From the NCBI GenBank assembly GCA_016716135.1, contig JADJWX010000020.1:1-34333 (forward strand): a stretch of 34,333 nt of DNA. Direction: 5' to 3'. Both the position numbers and the translations under genes were made by a program. Shown here piece after piece: positions 1 through 8,736 of this stretch (position 1 is the stretch's first letter; the number at the start of each line of letters is the position of its first letter). The notes beneath the pieces were generated by a model, which did no database searches, was not told where the DNA came from, and was given only the letters and a program-made list of their open reading frames with translations. Origin of the DNA: Lewinellaceae bacterium. Lineage in GTDB: Bacteria > Bacteroidota > Bacteroidia > Chitinophagales > Saprospiraceae.

Positions 1-423
1 CACTTTCACAAAACGTTCGACGAAACGTTTACCGCTGTCGAAGGCACCCTGGGCATCCAGGTAGGCCTGGAGTTTGTCGAACTTGAACCCGGGGAATCTG
101 CCACCGCCACCATGGGTATTTTGCACCGCTTTTACAATCCGTCGCAGACCGAAAAAGTGGTATTCAATGTGCTGGTACAACCTGGAAGCGCCGGTTTTGA
201 AAAAACACTGCAAGTCGCCTACGGCCTGGCTGCCGACGGGCGCACGCACCCAAAATCGGGCATTCCCAAAAACCTGTACCACATGGCCCTTATCATCCAG
301 TGGAGCGACACCAATATCCCCGGCGTGTTCAGCCTGTTCGAACCTGTATTGCGCTGGATGGCCAAACGGGCGATCAAAAAAGGCATCGACCGGGAGCTGG
401 AGGCGCAGTATTGCAAGATTTAA
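1..423 (+). CDS. cupin domain protein (5' end outside window)
   Basis: The reading frame is open from base 1 and ends at TAA 421-423, so only the C-terminal 140 residues are visible. The start runs HFHKTFDETFTAVEGTLGI and continues through GLEFVELEPGESATA and ILHRFYNP, the glycine- and acid-rich beta-strand pattern of a cupin barrel with a possible metal-ligand set (H at the start, E, and H in LHRFYNP). A helical tail follows (VLRWMAKRAIKKGIDREL). Similar small cupins in Bacteroidota are usually annotated only as cupin domain-containing protein, so the substrate is unknown. The Met at 112 is internal and should not be used as the start. The fold is fairly secure; function is not. Confidence 0.7.
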   Translation, partial: HFHKTFDETFTAVEGTLGIQVGLEFVELEPGESATATMGILHRFYNPSQTEKVVFNVLVQPGSAGFEKTLQVAYGLAADGRTHPKSGIPKNLYHMALIIQWSDTNIPGVFSLFEPVLRWMAKRAIKKGIDRELEAQYCKI

Positions 424-490
424 AAGAGGCCATTCGACGACGAATATCAGGCGGGAACTCCCTCGGCGGGAACCTGACTTTGGGTTTGCT

Positions 491-522
491 AGTGTGGGCG
501 TGACTCAAGTCGCGCCGACACT
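491..522. repeat. imperfect palindrome, REP-like
   Basis: Two 15-base arms (AGTGTGGGCGTGACT and AGTCGCGCCGACACT) separated by CA can pair with two mismatches. Size and intergenic position resemble REP palindromes. Only one copy is visible in this window, and it does not share sequence with the other palindromes. Confidence 0.5.
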
Positions 523-675
523 TTGTCTGTAAAAAACAAAAGAAATAGCACCTGAACAACCGGCTCCTGTTGGCGCTCCGCCTTCTTGCCCTACCCTCTT
601 TCCTGCACGCCGACCGGTACAAACGGGCGTCGGCACCGGCGAACCGGGTGGTGGCGCGGTGAGTGGCCGGGGTGG

Positions 676-710
676 TACTCGTCCTACGACTTCAAGTCGT
701 AGGACGAGTA
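676..710. repeat. perfect 35-bp palindrome, copy 1
   Basis: Arms of 17 bases (TACTCGTCCTACGACTT and its exact complement) flank a single central C at 693. The same 35-bp unit recurs at 22260-22294 next to a partial tandem copy. A GTAC overlaps the left edge (675-678). It lies between convergent genes, as expected for a dispersed REP-type repeat. Confidence 0.85.
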
Positions 711-726
711 GGGGGGCTGAACCCTG

Positions 727-750
727 ACGCCGTCTGCCAGACGGCGTTAC
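727..750 (-). repeat. REP-like hairpin two bases after the acetyltransferase stop
   Basis: Arms ACGCCGTCTG (727-736) and CAGACGGCGT (738-747) form a perfect 10-bp stem around C737. Read on the minus strand the stem is preceded by GTAA (750-747), and the element starts two bases after the stop codon of the minus-strand gene ending at 753. The GTAA-plus-GC-hairpin layout matches the REP elements around the transposase at 8052-8729, although the stem sequence differs. Confidence 0.7.
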
Positions 751-752
751 AC

Positions 753-3175
753 TTACAACCCCAACTCCGCCAAATCCGTATCATACTCTCCCCCTTTAAT
801 TTTGAATCCCTTGCGCTGAAACAGCCGCCGCATGGCGCTGTTGATTTTCAAAAACGTAGCCGTGATGCGGTGGTAGCCCTGGGCGCGGGCAATGTCGATG
901 ATGTAATCGGTGAGCAAGCTGCCAACGCCCTTCCCATGCCAGTGGTCGGCCACCAGAATGGCGTATTCGCAGGAGTCCCGCCAGCCGTCGCCCACGATGC
1001 GTACCACGCCGATGATCTCCGGTTTTTTGTCCACTTCAATGACCGCCACGATGGCCATTTCCCGGTCATAATCGATATGCGTGAAGCGGGCCAGCATTTT
1101 GTGATCGATGCCGGGCACGAAGCCGAAAAAGCGGAAGTACAGGCTCTCCTTGGAGGTGTTTTGACCAATTCCGCCTCAGCGGTTCGTCTTCGGGCCGAAT
1201 GGGGCGCAGCTGCACCTGTTGCCCGTTTTTCAGTTCCACGGTTTTTACCCATTGGGTGGGGTAGGGTTGTATGCTCAGGTGTTCGTAGGGACTGCGTTGC
1301 AGGCTGGGACTTTGTTCGAGCGTAATTTCCGCGTCGAGCGCAATGCCGCCGGTGGGGTTCATGGCGAAGGGGTTGACGTCGATTTCGCGGATCTCCGGAA
1401 AGTCCATAAGCTTGGGTAAGCGAAGCGCACCAGCACATTAATGCGGCTGCTCGATGGGTACCGGCGGCGAGATGCTTATAACCCTGCAACAACTGCGCAG
1501 TGCGGGTGCTCGACACCAGGTTTTTTAGCCAGGGCCATGTTCAGCGGCGGAAGGCCGTAGGCACGGTCCTGCAGCACGTCGGTGGCGACTCCGCCCGGCC
1601 CGAAATAAATCACCGGCCCGAAGGTCGGGTCCTTCATGGCGCCGATACGCAGCTCATGCTGGGTGTTCACCATTTTTTCAATAGTCACCCCGCTGATGCG
1701 GGCGTCCGGACGCTTCTTTTTCACATTTTCCATCAAAAAACGGTACACCTGCCGGGTGCCGAATTCGTTCGATGCCCAGGCGCACGCCATGCACTTCGGA
1801 TTTGTACCAGATATCCGGCGACTCGATTTTGAGCGCGACGGCGCAGCCCATGTTGCGGGCAATTGCCGCCGCCTCGTCTTCTGTTTTTGCCAGATAACTG
1901 GTATTGATAGGAATACCGTAGCAGGCCAGCAAGCGTTTTGCTTCAGCCTCTTCAAAATGCAGCCGCCCCGATTTTTGCACGATATCGACGATTACCCTGG
2001 CGCCGGTCCGGTTGATATTGTCCAGTTCCACCGGCAGATCCGAGGGCGTTTCGTGGAGCAGGTTCAGGTTTTCGCGGTAGCGCACCGCCATGCATAAACG
2101 CCACCACCGCGCGTTCGGGGAAGGGGTACCAGGGCACCTGACCTTCTTCCAGCACGGTTCGGCCTGTTTTGACGGTTTGCAGGCCCATCCAGCTGGCGTA
2201 CACCGGTTTGTCGTAAATGGTTTTCGACTCTTCGACCACCGCCCGGGCAACTGCCTCCGCACTACGATGGCCAGGCGGTTGCCGGCGGGCAGGGGTTGAT
2301 TGGCCAGGGCCTGCGTGCAATCGAACAATTGCTGGATGGTATGCGCCCGGATGATGCCTGCCCGGCGAAGGCCGCAGCGTACACGGCATCGTTGCCGGCC
2401 AACGCGCCGGTATGGGCCAGGGCAGCCCGGGCGCCCAGTTTGCTGGAGCCTGCCTTGAGCACCACGATGGGTTTGGACCGCGCAAAGGCCCGTGCCGCAC
2501 TCATAAACCGGCGGGCGTCGACCAGGTTTTCCATGTAAATCAAAATGCAGGCCGTGCGGCTGTCCACCCCAAAATAGTCGATCAACTGGTCAAAACCGAT
2601 ATCGGCCATGCTGCCAATGGAAACGAAGTGACTAAACCCAACATTTTTCTCCGCCGCCCAGTCGAGAATGGCCGAGCCCAGGGCGCCGCTTTGCGAAATA
2701 AAAACCCCGGCCGGCAGCGGGCATCGCCGGTGCAAAGCTGGCATTCAGTCCGATGGAAGGTGTCAGCAAGCCGATGCAGTTGGGGCCTATGAGGCGCACG
2801 CCGTTATTGGCTGCTTCAAATTTCAGGTCGCGGTACAACTGCCTTCGCCTTCTTCCCCGGCTTCTTTGAATCTGAAGCAATAACAACCGCACATTGGGCG
2901 CCGATTTCCCGGCAGGCCGCCATTTGCGGCGGGACCAGGGCGGCAGGCAGCGCAAAAAGCACCAGGTCGGGCGCCTTCGGCAAATTGCGCAGGTGGGCAT
3001 AACATTTTTTACCCTGCAATTTTCGATACTTCGGGTTGACCGGATACACCGTACCGCCGTACCCGTTTTCAAGCAGGTTGCGCAACACGGTATACCCGAT
3101 TTTCTCCGGCTTTTCCGTGGCACCGACCAGGGCAACGGATTTTGGGTAAAAGAATTTATCGAGGACTTTTTTCAT
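753..3175 (-). CDS. Pat-like protein: NDP-forming acyl-CoA ligase domains fused to a C-terminal GNAT acetyltransferase (frame-broken)
   Basis: The span is covered by at least six overlapping frames that together give one family. From the start at 3175: a CoA-binding Rossmann domain (FFYPKSVALVGATEKPEKIG), a ligase domain (FISQSGALGSAILDWAAEKN; AALAHTGALAGND, the region that holds the phosphohistidine in ADP-forming acetyl-CoA synthetases), an ATP-grasp domain (FGPVIYFGPGGVATDVLQD; EIREIDVNPFAMNP), and a C-terminal GNAT domain (953-1118) with the acetyl-CoA loop HWHGKGVGSLL. This order is that of Pat/YfiQ-type protein lysine acetyltransferases of nearly 900 residues. About 807 codons remain here, and I attribute the difference to indels. 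It starts 37 bases after the deacetylase-family gene upstream and is probably co-transcribed with it. Alternatives are a true acyl-CoA synthetase, or both activities. Confidence 0.8.
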
Positions 3176-3212
3176 GATTTAATTGCTCAAACACGCAAAC
3201 GGCCAATTTTTT

Positions 3213-4174
3213 TTAAAATTTCCAATACTGCGCCAACAACCCCGCCGCCTGGTGCAGGTACAATTCGTAAGTCTCCCAGGTGCGCAAGCCCGACGTGGTC
3301 GTCGTTTCCGGATGGGGCATGCCCGCGCCGTTGACACCGGCAAGAAAATTGAACACGCAGCCGGGTAGTTCTTCCAGGTTATAGCCGCCTTCCAGCGCAG
3401 CGAATAATTTTCCGGGAAATGCTGTTGCAACGTTTTTCCAATCCAGTGGTAGAAATTGCCGGTGGCCCGCAATTGCGGCAAGGGGTCGAACTGGTGCGCG
3501 TCGAATCCGGCGGAAATGGCCACCACATCGGCTGAAACTGCTCCCCTGCAGCCGGTAGCATGTACTCCACCGCGTGGCGGAAAATATCGTCGCCGCTGCC
3601 GGCGGGCAAGGGGCAGTTGATGGTAAAACCCAGCCCTGCACCTGCCCCGATCTCTATCGGCGAACCGTTGCCCGGGTAGGCCGGATACTGGTGCAATGAC
3701 CAGTAAAGCACCTGGTCGGAGCGGTAAAAAATATCCATGGTACCGTCGCCGAGGTGCCCGTCGAAGTCGAGGATCAGCACCCGCTTGCCGGCATCCACTG
3801 CTTTTTGCGCGGCGATGGCAATGTTGTTGAACAGGCAAAATCCGTGCGCCTCGGCGCGATAGGCATGATGGCCGGGCGGGCGCACGAGGGCGAAATCGCC
3901 GCGTTCCATGGCCAGCACCGTTGCGCCCACGGCGGCGGTTGCGCCGAAACTCCGCGGAAGTCCGGGTATCGCCGTCGAGCCAGTTCGGCCCGGGCGCAGT
4001 GTTCCTGCACCAGGTCGATGTAGCCTGGGGATGCACCAGGTCGAGGTATTCCGTTCCGTCGGGGATTTCCATCGTCGGCCCGGCGAGGTCGAAGGATTCC
4101 AGCCGGAAGCGGTTTTCCGGATGGCCGGGGCCGGTATCGTGGTCGAGGACGGCTGGGTGGTAGAGGATTTGCAT
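3213..4174 (-). CDS. histone deacetylase / AcuC / acetylpolyamine hydrolase family protein (frame-broken)
   Basis: Reading from ATG 4174 the start is ILYHPAVLDHDTGPGHPE, the family's N-terminal signature. The active-site loop RPPGHHA, the zinc-ligand segment ILDFDGHLGDGT, the second zinc aspartate in AGFDAHQFDPL and the late ALEGGYN tyrosine motif all follow in the expected order, although in three frames. The canonical DxDxHHGxGT is DFDGHLGDGT here: the ligand Asp and His are kept and the second His is Leu. The predicted activity is zinc-dependent removal of acetyl groups from lysine or polyamine. Its immediate partner is an acetyltransferase gene 37 bases downstream, which favours protein lysine deacetylation, as in AcuC. 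The stop at 3213-3215 was chosen because the last readable frame ends LLAQYWKF there. Confidence 0.85.
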
Positions 4175-4194
4175 AGGTTCCGGACGTGAATTGG

Positions 4195-4202
4195 CAAATG
4201 TA
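4195..4202 (-). promoter_or_regulatory. possible -7 element for the deacetylase/acetyltransferase operon
   Basis: TACATTTG on the minus strand fits the Bacteroidota TAnnTTTG -7 consensus and lies about 20 bases before the ATG at 4174. No matching TTTG or TTG is seen at the usual -33 distance, so this is weak. Confidence 0.3.
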
Positions 4203-4252
4203 GGGCGGGCAGGCGGTTAAGGAAAATAAAGGTCCCAAAACGGAATAGTTTT

Positions 4253-4260
4253 TACCTTTG
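4253..4260 (+). promoter_or_regulatory. possible -7 element for the EAD11/caspase operon
   Basis: TACCTTTG fits TAnnTTTG and lies 40 bases before the ATG at 4301. A -33 TTG is missing at the expected spacing, so the call rests on the -7 element and position only. Confidence 0.35.
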
Positions 4261-4300
4261 GATAATTCCGATTTATAGTGCAAAAACCAAAATACTTCGA

Positions 4301-5287
4301 ATGAATACTGTCCGAATTTATTTTATTAGCCTCCAGTTGCTTTGCCTGAGCAGCGTCCACCTTTTCACACAACCCATCCAATTCACGCCTGCCGACTTTA
4401 CTTTTTTCAACCAGAAAGCCGAAGTATACCAGCAGTGGCTCGATAAAACCGGGCTTGGTCAGGCCATCCACGTCACAAAAGTCCGACTGAAAAAAGACTC
4501 GACCGAGCTGGAATTACTGCTCCATGTAAACTCCACCGACCTCGATACCGCAATAGCCCTGTGGAACCGCACTCAGGACGATGTTCGGCTCTCCTCAGAT
4601 CAGACGCTGGAGGAGAAACTTTTTCAAACGTTTTCGGATTTCATGGAAATACCGCCTGCGCAAGGCAATGTGCAAGTGTACGTGCTGGATAAAGACGGCG
4701 TGTACATTCCTTGTTTTTATGTGGCTATTTGGGAGGAAGACGGAAGCATCCGCACAGAATCTAAAATGCGCGAATGCAAGGACAAACCTATAGCCGTCAG
4801 CCTTGCGCCCTTACCGCTGCGTAAAACGGTAAAAGGCCGAACCGTGGAAACGGAGCGCAAACTGAGCAGCCAGCAGGTATTTGACAACATTGAAGCCTTT
4901 TTAAGAGTAAAATATACCCGAACAAACTGTTATGATCGCCGGCCGGAAATGCTCGTAGAACTACGCACCGAAACCTTCCTCCGCATCAGCATTTCCGATC
5001 TCTGCCGTGTGGTGCTCACCGATGAGCAAAAATCACTCTGGTGCCGCGCAGCGGAAACCCTTGGCTGGAAATGCAACGACGTGCGCCGCGAACGCCTCGA
5101 ATTTGAATTCAATTACCTGTCCGGCAGCAATAGCCTGACTGGTCGCCTCACCGGCAAATTTGGCTCCGGCGTCTATCGCCCCCGTACCAGCGGCTACATG
5201 GACATGGAACCGGATTTCAACGATTACCTCGATACCTTTCACCTGAAATTTCAACAGGAGCTTAAACCTTACCTGGAAAAACAATGA
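4301..5287 (+). CDS. exported protein of unknown function, first gene of the caspase operon
   Basis: The frame is intact (328 aa). The N-terminus (MNTVRIYFISLQLLCLSSVH then LFTQ) is a typical signal peptide, so the product is probably periplasmic or surface exposed. The mature part has alternating charged and hydrophobic segments (VTKVRLKKDSTELELLLHV; VQVYVLDKDGVYIPCFYVAI) suggesting a beta-rich fold, about five cysteines, and no motif I recognise. No lipobox is visible. Its stop overlaps the next start in ATGA (5284-5287), implying translational coupling with the EAD11-like membrane protein and thus a shared role with the caspase gene downstream. It could be a sensor or ligand-binding component, but that is inference from position only. 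Confidence 0.85.
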   Translation: MNTVRIYFISLQLLCLSSVHLFTQPIQFTPADFTFFNQKAEVYQQWLDKTGLGQAIHVTKVRLKKDSTELELLLHVNSTDLDTAIALWNRTQDDVRLSSDQTLEEKLFQTFSDFMEIPPAQGNVQVYVLDKDGVYIPCFYVAIWEEDGSIRTESKMRECKDKPIAVSLAPLPLRKTVKGRTVETERKLSSQQVFDNIEAFLRVKYTRTNCYDRRPEMLVELRTETFLRISISDLCRVVLTDEQKSLWCRAAETLGWKCNDVRRERLEFEFNYLSGSNSLTGRLTGKFGSGVYRPRTSGYMDMEPDFNDYLDTFHLKFQQELKPYLEKQ

Positions 5288-5982
5288 CCCGTAGCGATAT
5301 CCGCCGATTGGTGGCCGATGGCGAATTAGCGCCCGCGGTACAGGCAACACTCGAATATGCCGAAAAATCCGGCGTTGCAGAAGCTGCCAACGCAGTCACA
5401 ACCCTGAGCGCCCAACTCGAACAAACCCGGCAATTGTGGAATACCGGCCAGCTTGATTTTAGCGAATATGCGCGCCAGCACGCCCGCTACACCCAGGCCC
5501 TGCTCGACAACCTCGACCGCCTGCCCGACCATCCGACACCCGCCGCTGCAAACCGGATGATCCGGGAAGACACGTTCAAAAAACGCCTGTTGTGGATGCT
5601 GGCCCTGGGCAAACTGCTCGTGCTCGGGCGCTTCGGCTACCACTGGGGCACCGGCGGTTTCAACGACGAGCAAGGTTGGGCAGCTATCGGCATCCTTGCG
5701 CCTACCCTGGCCGGCTACCTGTATGTTGTACTTGACGATTACCTGCGCGCACACCGGGAAGCCAGCGTTTCGGTGCGCTATGTTTCCGGGCCATTGGTGC
5801 GCTTTGTCTATCTGATTATCCCGGTTTATATGGTAGCCTTGATTTTTCTAATTGAAAAGAAGGCCATGTCCAGCATAACCAATGCCCAAATGGTCGCCGG
5901 CTTTGCCCTGGTGGAAACCGTGCTGGGCGGCTACGTCGGGCGCGTGGTGTCGGCATTCTTTCATACTGCCGAACGCCGGTAA
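5284..5982 (+). CDS. EAD11-like adaptor domain with four membrane segments
   Basis: The frame is intact (232 aa). Residues 4-82 (DIRRLVADGELAPAVQATL then EYAEKS, followed by a helix with NAVTTLSAQLEQTRQLWNTG and ARYTQALLDNLDRL) match my recollection of effector-associated domain 11: a small helical unit that begins with I..L...G....A...L, continues L..Q...L......G and ends with N/Q-ALL..LD.L. Hydrophobic stretches at about 101-118, 132-150, 172-190 and 202-224 suggest four membrane helices. EADs are adaptor domains that link receptors to effectors such as caspases in bacterial conflict systems, and the next gene encodes a caspase. With no signal peptide, the N-terminal domain probably lies in the cytoplasm. 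It overlaps the upstream gene by 4 bases and precedes the caspase gene by 27. The EAD11 call is from memory of the family pattern; a profile search would settle it. Confidence 0.65.
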   Translation: MTRSDIRRLVADGELAPAVQATLEYAEKSGVAEAANAVTTLSAQLEQTRQLWNTGQLDFSEYARQHARYTQALLDNLDRLPDHPTPAAANRMIREDTFKKRLLWMLALGKLLVLGRFGYHWGTGGFNDEQGWAAIGILAPTLAGYLYVVLDDYLRAHREASVSVRYVSGPLVRFVYLIIPVYMVALIFLIEKKAMSSITNAQMVAGFALVETVLGGYVGRVVSAFFHTAERR

Positions 5983-6009
5983 TGCCTGCCAGCATAAAAA
6001 CCGCAACCT

Positions 6010-7823
6010 ATGAAACAGCGATTCATCTTCCCGTTACTTTTCGCCGCTACTATTTTGCAGGCCCAAGCGCGCAAGGACTACGCCGTGTTTTTCCCCGTAA
6101 CCACCTACACCGGCGGCTGGACCCAACTGCCCGCCACCCTGACGGAGTGCAATGACCTGGCGAATGACCTCCAAACCCTCTACGGCTTCGAAACCACCGT
6201 GCTGCCCGATAAAACCAAGGCTGGCATCAAAACCCAACTCGCCGAACTCGCCAACCGCAGCTACGGCCCAAACGACCAACTCCTGCTCGTATTCTCCATG
6301 CACGGCTACTTCGACGAAGCCGGCGAGGCGGGCTGCCTCTGCCCGGCCGGCGCCAAAGCCAACGACGGCGCCTTCGACACCTGGCTGCTGCACACCGAAC
6401 TACGCACCCTGGTAGCCCGTATACCCTGCGAACACATCCTCGTAATACTCGACGCCTGCTACTCGGGCACCTTCGGCGGCAAAAAAGGAAAACCCGACGG
6501 CGAAATTTACAAGGAAACGCCCGACTGTCAGGCCAATATCCAACAGGCGCTGAGCCGCAAAACCCCGCTACTACATCGCCGCAGGCGCCAAAGAACGCGT
6601 CCCCGCCGGCTCCGGAACTGGTCAAAAGAATGCGCATAGCCCTCGGCGGACGCTATAGCGGGGAGGACGGCCTGCTTTCCCTCAAAGAATTGCTTGCCGC
6701 CGTGAGTGAAGCCCGACCAACACCCAAAGACGGGGAGTTTACCGGCGACCTGGGCGGCGGTTTTGTTTTTGTGCCTAAAAACGGCTGCGGCGCAAAAGTA
6801 GCCTCCAACGACCGCGACGGCGACGGCGTACCCAACGCCGCCGACCGCTGCCCCGACCAGTACGGACCAAAGTCCAACGCAGGCTGCCCGACTGGTACCC
6901 TGCCCAACGACCAGGCGGATGCCGACTACGACGGTATACCCGACTCGAAAGACGCCTGCCCCAACCAATATGGCACCGCAAAAGCCAATGGCTGCCCCGA
7001 CCGCGACAACGACGGCGTACCCGACATCAGTGACAAATGCCCCGACCAAGCCGGCAAAGCCTACCTCGAAGGCTGCCCCGAAGCCAAAACCGAACTCGCC
7101 AAAACCGAACTTTCACTGCCCGACGACGGCCTTGTACTCGTAAAAGGCGGTACCTTCCAAATGGGCTGCACCAGTGGACAACAGGATTGTGATTGTTGGC
7201 ATAATGTACCTGCTCATAGTGTGACCCTCAGCGATTTTTACATCGGCCGCTACGAAGTGACCCAAAAACTGTGGACCGAAATCATGGGCAGCAATCCATC
7301 GAGATTTAAAAACTCCGACGACTGCCCTGTGGAAAACGTAAGTTGGGAGGATGTGCAGGATTTCCTGAAAAAACTCAATGCCAAATACCCGGGCCGCAAC
7401 TACCGCCTGCCTACCGAGGCCGAATGGGAATACGCCGCACGGGGCGGCGGGAAACAGGTCCTGTTTGGCAACGGGAAAAATGTGGCTAATTCTGCTGAAA
7501 TCAATTTCGACGGAGGATTTAATATGTCCTGTTCCGTACCTGGAACGTATCGCCGAAGAACCGTCACCGTGGGCAGCCTGAACAGTCCGAATGCCCTGGG
7601 CTTGCACGACATGAGCGGCAATGTATCGGAATGGTGCTTCGATTGGGAAGCTAATTATTCCTCAGACAGCCAAACCAATCCTACTGGCCCTTCAAGCGGC
7701 TCCTTCCGTGTTATTCGCGGCGGGTCGTGGGACGATTACGCGCGGAATTGCAGTGTGGCGAGTCGCAGTTTCAAAGCCCCCGGTGATAGCTACAACTACG
7801 TAGGGTTCCGTCTGGCCAGGTAA
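6010..7823 (+). CDS. exported caspase-like protease with TSP3 repeats and C-terminal FGE/SUMF1 domain (two frame breaks)
   Basis: Signal peptide at residues 1-20 (FIFPLLFAATILQAQA), then a C14 caspase domain with catalytic His98 (FSMHGYFDEAG) and Cys150 (LDACYSGTFGG). Two single-base insertions (an extra C near 6563-6566 and an extra G near 6612-6613) split the frame; correcting them joins the caspase part to ELVKRMRIALGGRYSGEDG. Three thrombospondin type 3 repeats follow at about 6812-7080 (DRDGDGVPNAADRCP; DADYDGIPDSKDACP; DRDNDGVPDISDKCP), then an FGE-sulfatase/SUMF1 domain from 7126 (KGGTFQMG; YEVTQKLWTEIMG; YRLPTEAEWEYAARGG; GLHDMSGNVSEW; IRGGSWDDYARNC; GFRLAR). The position aligned with the first catalytic Cys of true FGE is Asp (GGSWDD) and only the second Cys is kept, so it is probably a binding domain rather than an enzyme. 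The stop codon TAA 7821-7823 lies inside a REP element. Confidence 0.85.
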
Positions 7824-8037
7824 CGCCGAACCCCGTTCGGCGGCGCGCGATGTACCCGACTGGTGATATTCCATGCCAGGCTGCACGTGCAAGTATCCTT
7901 CTGAGCGTCGCCGAACGGGGTTCGGCGGTACGACATCCCGTTCGGCGGCGCGCGAAGTCCCCGACTGGTGATAGCCAAGGCCAGGCTGTACGCGTAGAGG
8001 AGCCTCCGGTTCGTCGCCGAACAGGGTTCGGCGGTAC
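7820..8037. repeat. two tandem BIME-type units of REP palindromes upstream of the transposase
   Basis: Each unit is a direct REP, a spacer of about 66 bp, and an inverted REP. Unit 1 (7820-7931): GTAA, then stem CGCCGAAC/GTTCGGCG with loop CCC (7824-7842), and the mirrored copy at 7909-7927 followed by GTAC. Unit 2 (7931-8037): the first REP has lost about five bases of its left arm (7931-7946); the mirrored copy is at 8015-8033, again followed by GTAC. The spacers are clearly related (both contain CCCGACTGGTGATA and CCAGGCTG). A third unit sits at 8737-8848, so three related units bracket the RAYT gene. Confidence 0.9.
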
Positions 8038-8051
8038 AAACACACAAACAT

Positions 8052-8729
8052 ATGAGCAAATACTATTACCAAGGCAGCAAACTACCCCATTGGCAACCGC
8101 CAGAAGGCACTTTTTTTGTCACCATGCGGCTGTTTGGCTCTGTTCCAAAAAACATTATTCAAGCGCTAAAGGCCAGCCATCAAGTGGCCTTGCTGGAGGC
8201 CCGCCAGGCGAATTGTGCACCCGAAGAAGCCGAAAAACTATTGCCAGAAGAACTAAAAGTTGCCGTCGACCGTATCCGTAAGAAAAAGGAATACGAAGCC
8301 GGGAAGCGTTACTTCGCCAGTTTTGATGATTTTTTAGATAGCAACCTCAACGAACCACATTGGCTCCGGCAACCGGAGGTAGCTCAATTAAACGCCGAAA
8401 ATTTGCATTTTTATGCAGAAAAGTATTTTGATCTGTGGGCGTATACGATTATGTCCAACCACATACACCTGCTGCTCACCTTGCGCCCTGGTGCGCCAAT
8501 TTTGTGGAAAGTACTCCAAGACCTGAAGAAATACTCCGGACTTCACAGCAATAGGCTATTGGGGAGAAGTGGTTCATTCTGGGAAGAGGAAAGCTACGAT
8601 CATTTGGTGCGAGAGCCGGAAGAAGAGTTTAACCGGATTGCAGCCTATGTGCTGAACAACCCGGTTAAAGCGGGGATTGTAACGCAGTGGCAGGCGCACC
8701 CTTGGACTTACTGCCACCCCGAACTGTAG
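8052..8729 (+). CDS. REP-associated tyrosine transposase (RAYT, IS200-like HUH/Y1 family)
   Basis: The frame is intact (225 aa). The HUH metal-binding motif is at residues 137-139 (IMSNHIHLLLTL), and the catalytic tyrosine candidate is Tyr182 (WEEESYDHLVR) in the expected place before the conserved AAYVLNNPVKAGIV segment. RAYTs are single-copy relatives of IS200/IS605 transposases that act on single-stranded REP hairpins with a GTAG-like tetranucleotide beside the stem. Here the gene is enclosed by REP units (7820-8037 and 8737-8848) with GTAA, GTAC or GTAG next to the hairpin, which strongly supports the call. About 30 residues of charged insertion (60-90) lie before the domain core. It starts 14 bases after the last upstream REP and has no visible promoter of its own. 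Confidence 0.93.
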   Translation: MSKYYYQGSKLPHWQPPEGTFFVTMRLFGSVPKNIIQALKASHQVALLEARQANCAPEEAEKLLPEELKVAVDRIRKKKEYEAGKRYFASFDDFLDSNLNEPHWLRQPEVAQLNAENLHFYAEKYFDLWAYTIMSNHIHLLLTLRPGAPILWKVLQDLKKYSGLHSNRLLGRSGSFWEEESYDHLVREPEEEFNRIAAYVLNNPVKAGIVTQWQAHPWTYCHPEL

Positions 8730-8736
8730 CGCTGCC

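Larger units (their letters stand above)
424..752. other. intergenic stretch carrying three different palindromes
   Basis: There is no convincing gene here. The short frame around 553-661 resembles a leader peptide followed by low-complexity residues, but it has no family resemblance. The region holds three separate palindromic elements (491-522, 676-710, 727-750), described individually. It separates the plus-strand cupin gene from the converging minus-strand acetyltransferase gene, so some of these hairpins may also act as terminators. Confidence 0.5.

Noticed and set aside
553..661. Short leader-peptide-like frame with a hydrophobic start
   Set aside because: It has no start codon in a convincing context, an arginine-rich end and no family; probably chance.
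663..1325. 220-residue plus-strand frame
   Set aside because: It lies antisense to the GNAT domain and starts inside the REP region; composition is that of a shadow frame.
7820..8037. Tandem palindromes as a CRISPR array
   Set aside because: The repeated parts include the 'spacers', units are about 110 bp and mirror-arranged, no cas gene is present and a RAYT is adjacent. This is a BIME, not CRISPR.
7850..8281. 143-residue frame across the REP region and the RAYT start
   Set aside because: It is a reading of the repeat units and an out-of-frame overlap of the transposase gene.
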